A stretch of 64,000 nucleotides of DNA from contig QRFJ01000022.1 in the NCBI GenBank assembly GCA_006176705.1, positions 682,001-746,000 of the forward strand, in the 5' to 3' direction. Numbering within the stretch: position 1 is the first letter of the stretch; every line of letters begins with the position of its first letter. The translations under genes were made by a program, and so were the position numbers. Of the stretch, positions 46,420 through 57,944 are shown piece by piece. The stretch is from Cocos nucifera (taxonomy: Eukaryota; Streptophyta; Magnoliopsida; Arecales; Arecaceae). The notes beneath the pieces are model-generated. The model was not told the origin of the DNA, did no database searches, and was given only the letters and a program-made list of their open reading frames with translations.

Positions 46420-48262
46420 TTGGCTGAAGATGAGCCTGGTTCTGATGGACGTGTGGACATGTGTGACAATAGAAGTTACTCAAACCTTGCAAACTTTGAT
46501 TCGAGTGCTGCCAGCTCCTTCAACTTCATGTTATCTTTCTTCATTTTGTTGTTGTCCTCTTTCAAAGCAATATTATCCTAAATCATGTTGTCCCGGACCT
46601 CCTCTAGGATCCACTTCATTCGAGATGGACCCACAATATGGGAGCTATAACCACTTCCTCTATCTTAAAAATAATGGCCATTGATGTTTATTGCCCCAGC
46701 ATATATCTCATCCCTATGAGGTGCTGTCTCACCATCTGGAACAAGATGATTCTCGATCTCTTTTATCTTTTTCTATATTACCAAAATTATAAATATGATA
46801 ATCATGTATTAGATGTCACCTAATTAACCTTACAAAATTAGTAAATTTTTTTTAATAATGTAGGAGTAGATAAAGAAGTATAAGCAATGCTTGCATATAA
46901 AAATAAAGAGAAGCAAAATCAATAAAAAGAATGTATAAACAATGCTTACATATATGCACAGAGATTCAATCAGACTCTTTATCCCCTGCACCATGCACAG
47001 CACTCCATACTTCACTAGCTGGAGCCAACGCACCTGTTTCCTCATCTATCTACAATACAAACGTCACCAATAAATAGAGTTGCTTGTCCAAAAATAATTA
47101 AGAAAACAAAAAATAAAGCACCAACAGATTCTCACCATATCGTTTTCATGTTCGAGGAATGGGATTGGACCTATTGTATGCTTGATTTTCACCTTAGCAC
47201 GACTAGCTGCATATCTTTCATTCCTTGCCTACGGTCCAACAGTTCTGAAATTAATACTTCTAATTATTAAAAATCATATAGTTGAACGTAAAAATATATC
47301 CACTTAAATTTTTTATTCTTTAATGATTCAATCTATAAAAGAAATTTGATTAAAACCTTCCACTCAAGTTTTTTGTATTCTTTGAGAAGCTCCTGCTTCG
47401 TACACTCCAGCATGTTATCTGGAAGATGATCCATGTGCTTTGCATCTGTATTGTATTGAAGATACACCTTTTGATACAATTTGCTTTTCCATTTTTGATA
47501 TGTCTCACTCACTCAAAAGCTATAAAATTTGTCCTGCTTCTGCTCTGGACTATCATGCTTTAGTTTTTTATTTGGTTCCTCCAGCTTCTGAAACTTATGT
47601 AGACTAATCGGACTCACTATAGAGTATCTCTGCCACATTAAAACACATAACACAATCATTGCTTATAAACACATATGTATAACAAAGTGGTATGTCTACT
47701 TAACAAAGCACACATTCATATAAAGAGTAAAATATGAGAAAAGTTTGCTTACATTTATGTCTGCCCAAATTACAGTCTTCTTGTCATCATATATTTTGTC
47801 CCACTCAAAAATAGGAGCTTGAATATGTTGTCTCATAGCAAAGCCTAAATAGTTTCTCAGCAGAGTTTGATTTTCACCTACAGGCCTCCAATAGTCAGTA
47901 TCTGGAGGGAAATACACAACCAGCTTCTTCTTCCCTTATTTTGTCAACTTCTTGATGATATTTGTCTTATATCGACCTTGAACCTTCTTCTCTTCAACTT
48001 GATATTGAACATATAGTTTATTTTAGAAAGAAGCTTTTTGATCACGTATGAAAAGATAATATATCCAAAAATTAGTTTACTAACTTAGAAAGTTACAGCA
48101 TATATATCCAAAATAGACAAAACAAAACCTGCTCATTTGGTTGGGCATCGGTGGGGAGTAACTCAGTTTTGGATATATTGGTCAATCCAGCACCAGATGA
48201 CTCGTTATGTAAAGCTTGTGGTTGAACACGTGGCCTACCTTTACGACTCCTAGCCATGACTG
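46420..48262 (-). pseudogene. CACTA-2 TNPA-like (Ptta/En-Spm) gene, decayed
   Basis: The minus-strand reading begins near 48257 (MARSRKGRPRVQPQ). It continues at 47917-47740 with DYWRPVGENQTLLRNYLGF and FEWDKIYDDKKTVIWADIN, then at about 47640-47345 with VSETYQKWKSKLYQK and CTKQELLKEYKKLEWKV. It ends near 46720-46430 with an RDEIYAGAIN block and a lysine-rich, probably coiled-coil tail. The order matches the Ptta family of plant CACTA elements (GxPxGxN...VWxxI signature). In-frame stops, such as one after KLTK near 47936, show that it is dead. AT-rich introns separate the blocks. Exon edges are approximate. Confidence 0.75.
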
Positions 48263-48698
48263 TCATAAGGAATAGAAAGAAAATTAAACTATAGTTAATT
48301 CGAGATTCAAACATAATTTTATATTAAATTCTAAGCCAAGTTATATATGATGAACTGTACATGAAATACAAAAAGGTAAAACAACAATAATAATTCATCA
48401 AATAGGGCACAATGATGACCGTTCGAATTCAACTATAAGATAAATTATGTGGCATAGATAATAGGATAATCAATTTTTGTACAGTGGAGGAAAAGATACA
48501 TAAAAAAGTATAAAAAATATTAAATATTTATTAATCATCTATCATATCCATGTTAATATATGCCTCGGAAGCATCGATCTTAGTAATATTTTTCAATACT
48601 ACTTCCTCATCGTCTGTGTTTTCATTATCAACCCAATTTTGTTGATGAATACGGTCTGCAATAGATCTAGCCACTGATGCAGGAAGCTCATTAGCACT

Positions 48699-50033
48699 TG
48701 TTGGTATAGAATCTGATTGATGTCGGATTGAGCTAGAGTTGAAGAAGAAGAGGTCGTCGTCGGTGATTTGCAAAATAAAATTTCATCCGGAGTCGGTGGT
48801 GGTGGCTCCAACAGAATCCTTCGATGATTAAGTCAGCTCTTTTGATCAACAGAAATTGAGTGCTTAGGCAAAAATTCAGCAGAGTTTTGGAAAGAAGAAG
48901 AGAGTTTAGAGAAAATATATTTGAAGGATCTCTTTTATAGACAGAGTCTGTATAGCTGTAACCGTCTAATAGTAGGCCGCTCGAGGCCAAGTAAAATTTA
49001 TTACGGAGAGAGGTGATGTCCATTCATTGAGATTTAATAGTCGAAGTTTGGAGGAAGTAGGTGTTGGTTGAAGAGCTTTGACATATGTCAATTCCAAAGA
49101 AGTTCAGACTCCTAAAGAAAATATGACTAGAGGAGATTATCCGAAAGAAATACTACTTAAAATCTGGAAGTAATCCATTAGAGAAATCTGGATGAAGTCC
49201 GACTGATGGAGAAGTCCAGAAGGAGTCCAACTGATGGAGAAGTTCGACTGAAGAAGAAGTTCGAAAGAAGTTTGGCTCCTAAAGAAATCTGACTGAAGGA
49301 GAAGTTCGAAAGAAGTTCGACTCTTGGAGGAATCCGACTGAAGAAGAAGTTCAAAAGGAGTTTGACTCCTGGAGGAATTTGACTGAAGGAGAAGTCCTAG
49401 AGGAATCTGACTACTAGAGAAATTCGATTGAAGGAGAAATTCAGAAGGAGTTCGGCTCCTGAAGGAATCCGACTGAAGAAGAAGTTCTGGAGGAATCCGA
49501 TTGAAGGAGAACTCGGAAGAAGTTTGGCTCTTGGAGAATTTGACTGAAGAAGAAGTACGAAAGGAGTTTAGCTTCTAAATAATTTGACTGAAGAGAAAGT
49601 ACGAAAGAAATTTGGCTCCTGAAGAAATCTGACTAAAGAAGAAGTTCGAAAGAAGTTCGGCTTCTGGAGAAATTTGATTGAAGGAGAAGTACGAAAGAGA
49701 TTCGGCTTCTGAAGGAATTCGATTGAAGGAGAAGTACGAAAGGAGTTTGGCTCCTAAAAAAATCTGACTGGAGGAGAAATTTGGAAGGAGTTTGGCTCTT
49801 GGAGGAAATTGACTAAAGGAGAAATTCGGAAGGAGTTCGATTCCTAGAGAAAACTGACCGAAGAAAAAGTTTGGAAGGAGTTCGACCACTGGAGGAGTTC
49901 GGTCATTGAAGGCGTTCGGCTTGGGTTCAACCACTGAAGGGATAATTTTGGATCGAAGCTTTTCCATGATTATCAGTTGCATTAGGCTAAGCATCAAACT
50001 AGACTTCGATGGGAGCGGGATTTATTCCCAACA
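48699..50033 (-). repeat. Gypsy-B 3' LTR
   Basis: In reverse complement it begins TGTTGGGAATAAATCC (50033) and ends near 48699. U3 repeats lie at 49090-49920. The minus-strand TATA box is TATAAAAG within CTCTGTCTATAAAAG at about 48950-48935. Confidence 0.93.
49090..49920 (-). repeat. U3 minisatellite of Gypsy-B 3' LTR
   Basis: About 17-18 degenerate units of about 45 bp, seen on the plus strand as GGAGTTCGGCTCCTGGAGGA and ATCCGACTGAAGGAGAAG. A 140-codon minus-strand frame across it is spurious. Confidence 0.9.
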
Positions 50034-50139
50034 ATAGTCCTTCCACTTTCGAGTTTAAAATTCGAAGGAAGTGAGTACAAAATAGAAGACTGTCGAAGTA
50101 CTTTTTTGGGCTTTGCACCCATTGAGGTTGAAGCTCTTG

Positions 50140-50830
50140 GAAGCTCGGAGGAGATTTTATCTCCAGCCGAGGTTGAAGAAGATCTTATCTTCTATTGAGG
50201 TTGACGTTGAAGCTCGAGAGAGATCTTATCTCCAGTCGAGGTTGAAGGAGATCTTATCTCCTATTGAGATTGAAGTTGAAGCTCGGAGGAGATCTTATCT
50301 CCAGCCGAGGTTGAAGAAGATCTTATCTTCTATTGATGTTGAAACTCGAGGGAGATCATATCTCCAACCGAGGTTGAAGGAGATCTTATCTTCTGTTGAT
50401 GTTGAAGCTCAGAAAAGATCTTATTTCCAGCTGAGGTTGAAATTCGGAGGAGATCTTATCTCCAGTCAAGATTGAAGAAGATCTTATCTCCTGTTGATGT
50501 TGAAGCTCGAAGGAGATCTTATCTCCAATCGAGATTGAAGAAGATCTTATCTCCTATTGAGGTTGACGTTGAAGCTCGGAGGAGATCTTATCTCTAGCCA
50601 AAATTGAAGAAGATCTTATCTTCAGTCGAGGTTGAAGAAGATCTTATCTCCTATTGAGGTTGACGTTGAGGCTTGGGAGAGATCTTATCTCGAGCCGAGG
50701 TTGAAGAAGATCTTATCTCCTATTGACGGATCGGAGCTCGGAGGAGATCTTATCTCTAGCCGAGATTGAAGGAGATCTTATCTTCTATTGATGTTGACGT
50801 TGAAGTTTGGGGAAGATCTTATCTCCAATC
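50140..50830 (-). repeat. Gypsy-B downstream array 1
   Basis: Many copies of GAGATCTTATCTCC alternate with AGCCGAGGTTGAAG and GTTGAAGCTCGGAG. It is the same array type as 43120-43335 in Gypsy-A but with about three times as many copies. AGATCTTATCTC reads well on both strands because part of the unit is palindromic (AGATCT). Confidence 0.9.
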
Positions 50831-51385
50831 GAGTCAGGGCCTCTCTTCTCATCTCATCTAAAAAGAATGAGGTCTTCGACTTTGCTCACGTTAGGATGAG
50901 GTTCTCCTCCTATTTCTAACGGACTGTAGGAGCATGTAAGGACCATTGTCATGACCTCTTCCCTCATTTCATCTAAAATGAATGAGGCCTTCGACTTTGC
51001 TCACATTAAGATGAGGTTCTCCTTCTATTTCTAATAAGTTGTAGGAGCACATAAGAGCTATTGTCAGGACCTCTCTCCTCATTTCGTCTAAAATGAACGA
51101 GGCCTTCGACTTTGCTCACATTAGGATGAGATTCTTCTCCTATTTCTAATGGGCTGTAGGGGTGCATAAGGGCCGTTATCAGGGCCTCTTTTCTCATCTC
51201 ATCTAAAATGAACGATGCCTTCAGTTTTGCTCATGTTATGATGAGGTTCTCCTTCCAAACCTAACAGATTGTAGAGATGCATAAGAACCGTTGTCAGGGC
51301 CTCTTCCCTCATCTCATCTAAAATGAATGAGGCCTTTAACTTACTCATGTTAGGATGAGGTTCTCCTCCTATTTCTAACATAACC
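50830..51385 (-). repeat. Gypsy-B downstream array 2 (about 115-bp units)
   Basis: Five units carry TTCGACTTTGCTCACGTTAG and GGATGAGGTTCTCCTCCTAT. They correspond in reverse complement to the Gypsy-A array at 43340-44240. Confidence 0.9.
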
Positions 51386-51654
51386 ACTATTGATTGCTTC
51401 TTCCCTATCATCACATAGTTTTTGCACCAAGAAACCATAATATTGAAATGAAGGAGTTTTATTGAAGAAAAATTACTGATAGTACATCCTTAGATTTTCT
51501 GAATTTCAAGATCGTGGGAGCGTTGTTCTTTCGAGCTCCTTCAGGTGATAAGTTTCAGATCGGATGATCTCCTCTATTTCATTTGGGCTTTTCCAATTTG
51601 GAACAAGCTTCTCCTGACTCTGAGGCTGAGAGATGGTGGCTCATCGAAGCACTA

Positions 51655-52760
51655 AGTCTCCTAAAGATAGTATTGATGATGTCAAGAGACGATCGATCTT
51701 CTTGTTATTCCTCCCTCCTTGGTGGTTTTGGCTGCGACAGTACCCTCGATCGATCTTCTCTTGCTTCGGGTTAGTGTCTGTGGAGCATTGAGGAGGGCGT
51801 AGTTGTGAAACTTTATGAGGGGAGAACTTCGTTGTATCCTTCTGTCATGACTTCTTTGATAATGAGCTCGAAGAGGAGTTCGAGCCCACTTGAGCTTGGA
51901 GAGAGTCCGTGAGCATAATCGAACTTTATTTGGCCCTCCATCAACTGTAGATTTATTAGACTCGTCCGCCCGTCGCTTTCCTGTAGCTTTCTCATCCTTC
52001 AATTTGAAGGCTTCTTTCATTCGAACATATCCTTCAGCCCGAGCTAGCAAATCGGTAAGGTTCTTGGGGTACTTCTTCTCTAGGAAGAATGGTAAATCAT
52101 TCTTCTAAAGGCCATCCTTGACCACGACCATTGTAATAGAATAGTTCAGATTTTGGACCTCCAATGCAGCAGCATTAAATCAGATGATATAAGTCTAGAT
52201 AGATTCCTCCATCTTCTACTTGATATTCATCAGGAAATCCAAACCTCGATGGGAACGTCGGCTGCTAACGAAGTGAGCCACAAATTGATGGCTCATCCGA
52301 TCAAAGAAGAAGATCGTACCTGACTTTAACATCGAGTAGTAGTTTTTTGTTGCTCCTTTTAAGGTAGATGAAAAAGTTTGGCATAAAATATCGTCTGATG
52401 CGCCATGGAGTAGCATTATGGTCCAAAAGGCTTTCAGATAAACGACCAGATCAGAGATTCCATCATAGTTTTTAAATTGGGAAAGCTTGAAGTTTGGTAG
52501 AATGGGTTCTTGCATAATTCAAAAAGAGAAAGGAGGATCGATGCAGACATCATCATGGTGAGCTGGGGTGACATAGTCAAGTTTCTCGATCCATCGGTCC
52601 ATCTTTCATAGTTTTTGATCGAGGATGTCATCTCGATTGTAGATCTTGAAAGGCTTATGATTGTAGATGGAGAAGATCTCTTTTGAAGAAGAATCATGAT
52701 CTGAATAAGGATCCTCTATTTTCTATTTTTTTTTTTTAGGGGTGATGGGTATGCTAGCCC
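51655..52760 (-). pseudogene. Gypsy-B gag remnant
   Basis: The minus-strand gag core is readable in pieces: ILPNFKLSQFKNYDGISDL near 52505, HGASDDILCQTFSSTLKGAT near 52410, FFDRMSHQFVAHFVSSRR near 52290, and a lysine-rich segment near 52030-51900. Frameshifts and stops separate them. The nucleocapsid-like HRDH segment seen in Gypsy-A and -C is absent, removed by a small deletion near 51775. The 3' side joins directly to integrase C-terminal sequence. Confidence 0.8.
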
Positions 52761-53065
52761 AAGTGCTTCTCCTTGGGATCGGTTTCTGACATTTCAATGA
52801 TAGATTTTTTGATGAAACCGCTATCGAGGGCTAGCGCATGGCTTGCACCATCTTGGTGAGACCCTGAACCTGCTGCATCAGTAAGTTAAACTACTCCAAA
52901 TCTACCTTGGTCGCCAGTGGAGGACGAGGTTGAAGTACTGGTACTAGAGCAGGAACGGGTGGATTTGGCTCGGATCTTGGAGAAGAAGATTCACAAGGTC
53001 GGCTGAGCACTCTTTTAAGAATAAGGATACTTCAGAAATAGAGATCCCTTCCTCTAGCGCCATCC

Positions 53066-54397
53066 TGTTGGTGCAGAATCTGGTTGACGTCGGATCGAGC
53101 TGGAGTTGAAGAAGAAGAGGTCACCATCGATGATCTGCAAAATAAAGTTTTATCCAGAGTCGGTGGTGGTGGCTCCGGTAGGATCCTCCGACGATCAAGT
53201 CAGCTCTTCTGATCAATAAAAATAAAGTGCTCAGACAAGAATTCGGTAGAGTTTTGAAAAGAAGAAGAGAGCTTAGATAAAATGTATCTGAAGGATCTTT
53301 TTTATAAACGGAGCCTGTATAGCTGTAACCGTCCGGTAGTGGGCCGTTCGAGGCCATGTGAAATTTATTATCGTAACCATCTGGTAGTGGGCCGCTCGAG
53401 GCCACGTGAAATTTATTATGAAGAGAGGTGTCGCCCATTCATTGAGATTTAATAGTCAAAGTTCGGAGAAAGCAGACATTGATTGAAGAGCTTTGACATA
53501 TATCAATTTCAGAGGAGTTCAGACTCCTAAAGGGAATATGACTAGAAGGGATCATTCGAGATGAATACTACTTAAAATCTGAAAATAATCTGCTAGAAAA
53601 ATCTGGATGAAGTTCGACTGATGGAGAAGTTCAGAAGAAGTTCGACTGGTGGAGAAGTTCGACTGAAGGAGAAGTCCGAAAGGAGTTTGGCTTCTAAAGA
53701 AATTCGACTGAAGGAGAAGTTCGAAAGGAGTTCGGCTCTTGGAGGAATCCAACTGAAGGAGAAGTCCTGGAGGAATCTAATTGCTGGAGAAATTCGTATG
53801 AAGAAGAAGTTTGGAAGGAGTTTGGCTTCTGGAGGAATCCAATTAAAGGAGAAGTCTAGAAGGAGTTTGGCTCTTGGAGGAATCTGATTGAAGGAGAAGT
53901 CTTGGAGGAATCTGACTGCTGGAGGAATCCAATTGAAGGAGAATTCAGAAGGAGTTCAGCTCCTAAAGAATTCGACTGAAGAAAAAATATGGAAGAAGTT
54001 CGACTCCTAAAGAATTCGACTGAAGGAAAAGTATGGAAGGAGTTCGGCTCCTAGAAAAATCCAACTAAAAAAGAAGTACAGAAGGAGTTTGGCTCCTGAA
54101 GAAATCTGACTGAAGAAGAAGTACAGAAGAAGTTTGGCTCCTGAAGAAAAAAATTGGAAGGAGTTCGGCTCTTGGAGGAAATCGACTGAAGAAGAAATTC
54201 ATAAGGAGTTTGGCTCCTGGAAGAAATCGACTGAAGAAAAAATTTCAAAAAAAGTTCGACCTTCTATCGCTGAAGAAGTTCGGCTGGGGTTTAACCGCTG
54301 AAGGAATAATTTTTGATCAAAGCTCTTCCATGGTTATCAGTTGCATTAGGCTAAGTATCAAACTAGACTTAGACGGGAGTGGGGTTTATCCCCAACA
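53066..54397 (-). repeat. Gypsy-B 5' LTR
   Basis: It has the same boundaries and layout as the 3' LTR. U3 repeats lie at 53500-54290. Near 53300-53420 a block with GTAACCGTCCGGTAGTGGGC and GTGAAATTTATTA is present twice in tandem (about 75 bp apart), against once in the 3' LTR. Confidence 0.93.
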
Positions 54398-54429
54398 ACA
54401 CCAATATCATCTCTATTCAATGGTCTAAT

Positions 54430-55640
54430 GATTTCATCTTCATTTAGAAACTATTGTACATGTCTAAAATCTTCTCTATCCTTCTCTTGGTATGCATCAT
54501 GATCTAATATATTTGCATTACTTGTTGAGGGCATGTTGTAAACATCTTGAGGAGTTGTTTTTATCACCACTAGCCAATTACTATCTTTCAGATCATGTAT
54601 ATAAAAAACTTATTCTGGTTGATATGCCAAAATAAACGGTGCATCTATTCGATGGCGCCTTGCTGCATTAACACTAGTGATGCCATACTTATCAATCTTG
54701 TAACCCACATCACGTCGATCAACATCATACCAATAGCATTTGAAAAGGTAAACCAGATTTGAGCCAGGATACGTCAACTTCCAAATCTTCTCTATCGCAC
54801 CATAATATTTCTTCTCAGTGGACCTATCATCACCTCTACACATGACACCACTACTTTGGGTCTTCATACTCTCATCTCTTCATAACATATGAAATTGAAA
54901 TTCATTTACATCATATCCACCATATGTAGAATAGTATGATGCAGGATTAGTAGCCAAGTATAACAACTCATCACTAACCTTTCCATTGCGATGCAACTCA
55001 AGCACTTGTATCAAAAGATGCACAGACCAATTATTCAAAAAGTCAAAAAAAACTAATACATAAATTGACATAGTTGTATACTCACATGGTTATATAACCA
55101 TTTAGGAAACTCTAGATTATATTTCCTTGCGAAGGTTGAATAACTCATCAGGGGCAAGGTACTCTTGAACTTTCTATTATAGTATTAGTAATAAGTGAAT
55201 AATGTTAGAAGATGAATCATAAGAATTGCATGTTCATGTTTGAGATCATAAAGGATATATTAGTATTTTTGACAACTTACTCGATGAATAGATTTATTCC
55301 CTTAAAATTGTTGAGTACATATAACTGTGCCACATGACACATGTCATGAGAGAGATTTCATGATTTGTATGCACCAACAGGATTACCACATGGAGAAAAA
55401 ATAATAATTGATCCATCATGAGCCACATCTTTACATGAATCCCCAAATCTTGAAGGACAATTAAATTTTGTCATTATATCCTATAAATATCTAAAGCAAA
55501 ATATGAGGCATTCATCTGCTATATATGCTTCTACAATAGATCCCTTTAACCGTGCTTTGTTACGCATGGATAACTTTAAACTTCCAAGATAACTTTGTTA
55601 CGCAATAGATCCCTTTGACCATGCTTTGTTCTGCAATAGA
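54430..55640 (-). pseudogene. CACTA-2 TNPD-like transposase C-terminal remnant (DUF4218/DUF4216)
   Basis: Minus-strand reading gives LKGSIVEAYIADECLIFCF and FNCPSRFGDS (about 55550-55420), matching the DUF4218 region of plant CACTA transposases. It continues with LPLMSYSTFARKYNLEFPKW (about 55180-55110), VSDELLYLATNPASYYSTYG (about 54985-54925), and YYGAIEKIWKLTYPG with LFKCYWYDVDRRDVGYKID and INA-like SVNAARR (54810-54640), matching DUF4216. These are the C-terminal parts of TNPD; the catalytic tnp2 domain would lie to the right and is not seen. Stops and frameshifts make it a pseudogene. Confidence 0.85.
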
Positions 55641-56013
55641 TCCCTTAGGACTACTAATAACTTTTTCTCTTGTTTAGGATTTAGGTATGATGCAATAATA
55701 ACAGGCAAGGTTTCTGCTGGACCTAAATAAGCATACTTAAGGTGCTTGGGGAGGGATTTTAGTTCTAATTTGGATGCCTCTTTTATTGATGGCTCAGATG
55801 ATGGTTTAGCCATTTTCATGAATGGTTCAGTGCGAGGCTCCCATCTTTGGCTAATCCTGTGGTCAATAGGTGTTTCATCGATGTCTTCATGTTCTTGGTT
55901 TAGCTAAATACTTGACTCCAAATCGATTTCTTCATTGCTAATATCAATGGATTCGTAAATTTCATCTTGGATTATATTTATATTAGCATACTAGGTGGAT
56001 TCCTATTCTAGAT
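55640..56013 (-). mobile_element. Fragment of a different Gypsy polyprotein inside CACTA-2
   Basis: On the minus strand the frame contains RWEPRTEPFMKMAKPSSEPS, then KLELKSLPKHLKYAYLGPAE and TLPVIIASYLNPKQEKKLL. This is the conserved spacer between protease and RT in Athila-like plant Gypsy polyproteins and is unlike the corresponding part of Gypsy-A or -C. It breaks off near 55640 against CACTA-2 transposase sequence. On the other side it is cut by Gypsy-C at 56014. It could be a truncated insertion or a piece of a larger element lying beyond the window. Confidence 0.75.
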
Positions 56014-57440
56014 TATTGGTGCAAAATTTAGTTGACGTCGGATTGAGCTGGAGTTGGGAAAGATGAGATAGCCGTCGGTGATCTGCAAAATAAAGTTCTG
56101 TCCAGAGTCGGTGGTGGTGGCTCTGATAGAATTCTTCGATGATCAAGTCATCTCTTCTAACCAACAGAAATGGAGTGCTCGGGTATGAATTTGGCAGAAT
56201 TTTAGGAAAGGAGAAGAGTGCTTAGAGAAATCATATCTGAAGGATTTTTTTTATAGATGGAGCTTGTTGTAACCGTTCGATAGTGGGCCGCTCTGGATCA
56301 TGTAGAATTTATTATGAAGAGTGGTGTCGCTCGTAATAGACTGATAATGACAGTCGTAATCATTTAGTAGTGGGGTTGTCTGTAGTAGACCGATAAATAA
56401 CAATCGTAACCATTCGAAGGAAGCAGGCATTCGAAATTTGACTGAAGGAGAAGTCTGTAAGAAGTTCGGCTCCTGAAGAAATTTGATTAAAAAAAAAATC
56501 CAAAAGAAGTTTGGCTCCTGAAGGAATCTGATTATTGGAAGAGTTCGGCTTCTGAAGGAATTCGACTGAAGAAGATGTTCGAAAGAAGTTCGACTCCCGA
56601 AGAAATCTGATCGTTGGAAGAGTTCAAAAGAAGTTTGGCTCTTGGAGGAATCCGACTGAAGGAGATGTCTGAAAGGAGTTTGGCTCTTAAAAAAATTCGT
56701 TCGCTGGAGGAGTTCAGATGGAGTTCAGCTTTTGGAGAAATCTGATTGAAGGAGAAGTCCGAAAGGAGTTCGGCTCTTAGAGGAATCCGATTGTTGGAGG
56801 AGTTCAGAAGGAGTTTAGCTCTTGAAGAAATCTAACTGAAAGAGATGTTCGGAAGAAGTTCGGCTTCTGAAGAAATTCGATTGTTGGAGAAATTTGAAAG
56901 AAGTTCAGCTCCTGGAGGAATTCGACTATTGGAGGAGTTTGGAAGGAGTTTAGCTCCTGGAGGAATCCGACTGAAGAAGATGTCCGAAAAGAGTTTGACT
57001 CTTGAAGAAATTTGGAAGGAGTTCAGCTCCTGATGGAATCTGACTGTTGGAGGAGTTCGGCTCCTGAAGGAATCCAACTGAAGGAGATGTTCAGAAGAAG
57101 TTTGGCTCCTGGAGGAATTCGACTGAAGGAAAATTTTGAAAGAAATTTGGCTTCTGAAGGAATTCGACTATTGGAGGAGTTCGGAAGGAGTTTGGATCCT
57201 GTAGAAATCCGACTAATGGAAAAGCCTGGGAGTAGTTCGGCAACCTAGGAGTAGTTCGACTGAAGTTCGAAAGAAGCTCGATCGTCAGGGGTGTTAGGCT
57301 GGGTTTCGATCGCTGAAAAGAGTTCGACTGAGGTCCGACCGCTGGAGAAGAATTTTTGATCGAAACTCTTTCATGATTACCAGTTGCATTAGGCTAAGCA
57401 TCAGATTGGACTTTGGCAAGAGCGGGATTTATCCCCAATA
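56014..57440 (-). repeat. Gypsy-C 3' LTR
   Basis: In reverse complement it begins TATTGGGGATAAATCCC (57440) and ends GCACCAATA (56014). Both termini carry the same TG-to-TA / CA-to-TA type change compared with Gypsy-A. U3 repeats lie at 56430-57330. It is 1,427 bp, the longest LTR of the family here. Confidence 0.9.
56430..57330 (-). repeat. U3 minisatellite of Gypsy-C 3' LTR
   Basis: About 19-20 degenerate units of 40-48 bp, on the plus strand GAAGGAGTTCGGCTCCTGGA and GGAATCCGACTGTTGGAGGA types. The open frames crossing it encode only the repeat. Confidence 0.9.
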
Positions 57441-57529
57441 ATAGACTCCCCACTTTTGAGTTCAAAATTCGAAAAAAGAAAGTACAAAAAAGGTGACTGC
57501 AGAAGTCTTCTTCCACGCTCTGCACCAGT

Positions 57530-57720
57530 TCAGATTGAAGCTTGGGAGAGATCTTATCTCCAGTCGAGGTTGAAGTTGAAGCTCGAGGAAGATCTTATCT
57601 CCTGTTGAAGGGTTGAAACTTGGAGGAGATCTTATCTTCCGCCAAAGTTAACGTTGAAGTTGAAGCTCAGAAGAGATCTTGTCTCCAATCGAGGTTGAAG
57701 TTGAAGCTCGGAGGAGAACT
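57530..57720 (-). repeat. Gypsy-C downstream array 1
   Basis: Four units with GAGATCTTATCTCCAGTCGA and GGTTGAAGTTGAAGCTCG, fewer than in Gypsy-B. Confidence 0.88.
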
Positions 57721-57940
57721 CTAGTTCGGGTTCCCATGCTTGTTGTTTGTTGCGGACGTCGAGCTCGTTGTGAATGCCAGGCTTGTTATGGACGTCAAAC
57801 TAGGATCTCTCTTGCAAACTAAGATAAGGTTCTGCCTTTCGCATTTGACGTAATCAGGTTGTCGTGGAAAAGCATGTGTAAGGATTCTCCATTGAGCTTC
57901 TTCTTTCTCCACGTCTTTGGTCTATGGGATTTCGACCCTT
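57721..57940 (-). other. Unique stretch between Gypsy-C arrays
   Basis: This 220-bp segment has no match in the corresponding place of Gypsy-A or -B that I can see. Short frames on both strands (63 and 77 codons) have no known domain. Confidence 0.4.
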
Positions 57941-57944
57941 GCTC

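Larger units (their letters stand above)
48699..54397 (-). mobile_element. Gypsy-B: internally deleted LTR retrotransposon of the same family
   Basis: The LTRs are 48699-50033 (3' LTR, 1,335 bp) and 53066-54397 (5' LTR, 1,332 bp), with terminal TGTTGG...CCAACA. The interior is only 3,032 bp: two minisatellite arrays, a scrap of the integrase C-terminus, and part of gag. Protease, RT, both RNase H domains and the integrase core are missing. The flanks GCACT (48694-48698) and ACACC (54398-54402) share three of five bases, so the target-site duplication is degraded or uncertain. The element cuts CACTA-2 between its TNPA-like and TNPD-like genes. Confidence 0.9.

Noticed and set aside
50113..50475. 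120-codon plus-strand frame of repeated SYLQPRLKEIL units
   Set aside because: It is the downstream minisatellite array of Gypsy-B, on the opposite strand to the element's genes.
48694..54402. Clean 5-bp target-site duplication for Gypsy-B
   Set aside because: The flanks GCACT and ACACC agree at only three of five positions, so it is reported as degraded or uncertain rather than as a confirmed duplication.
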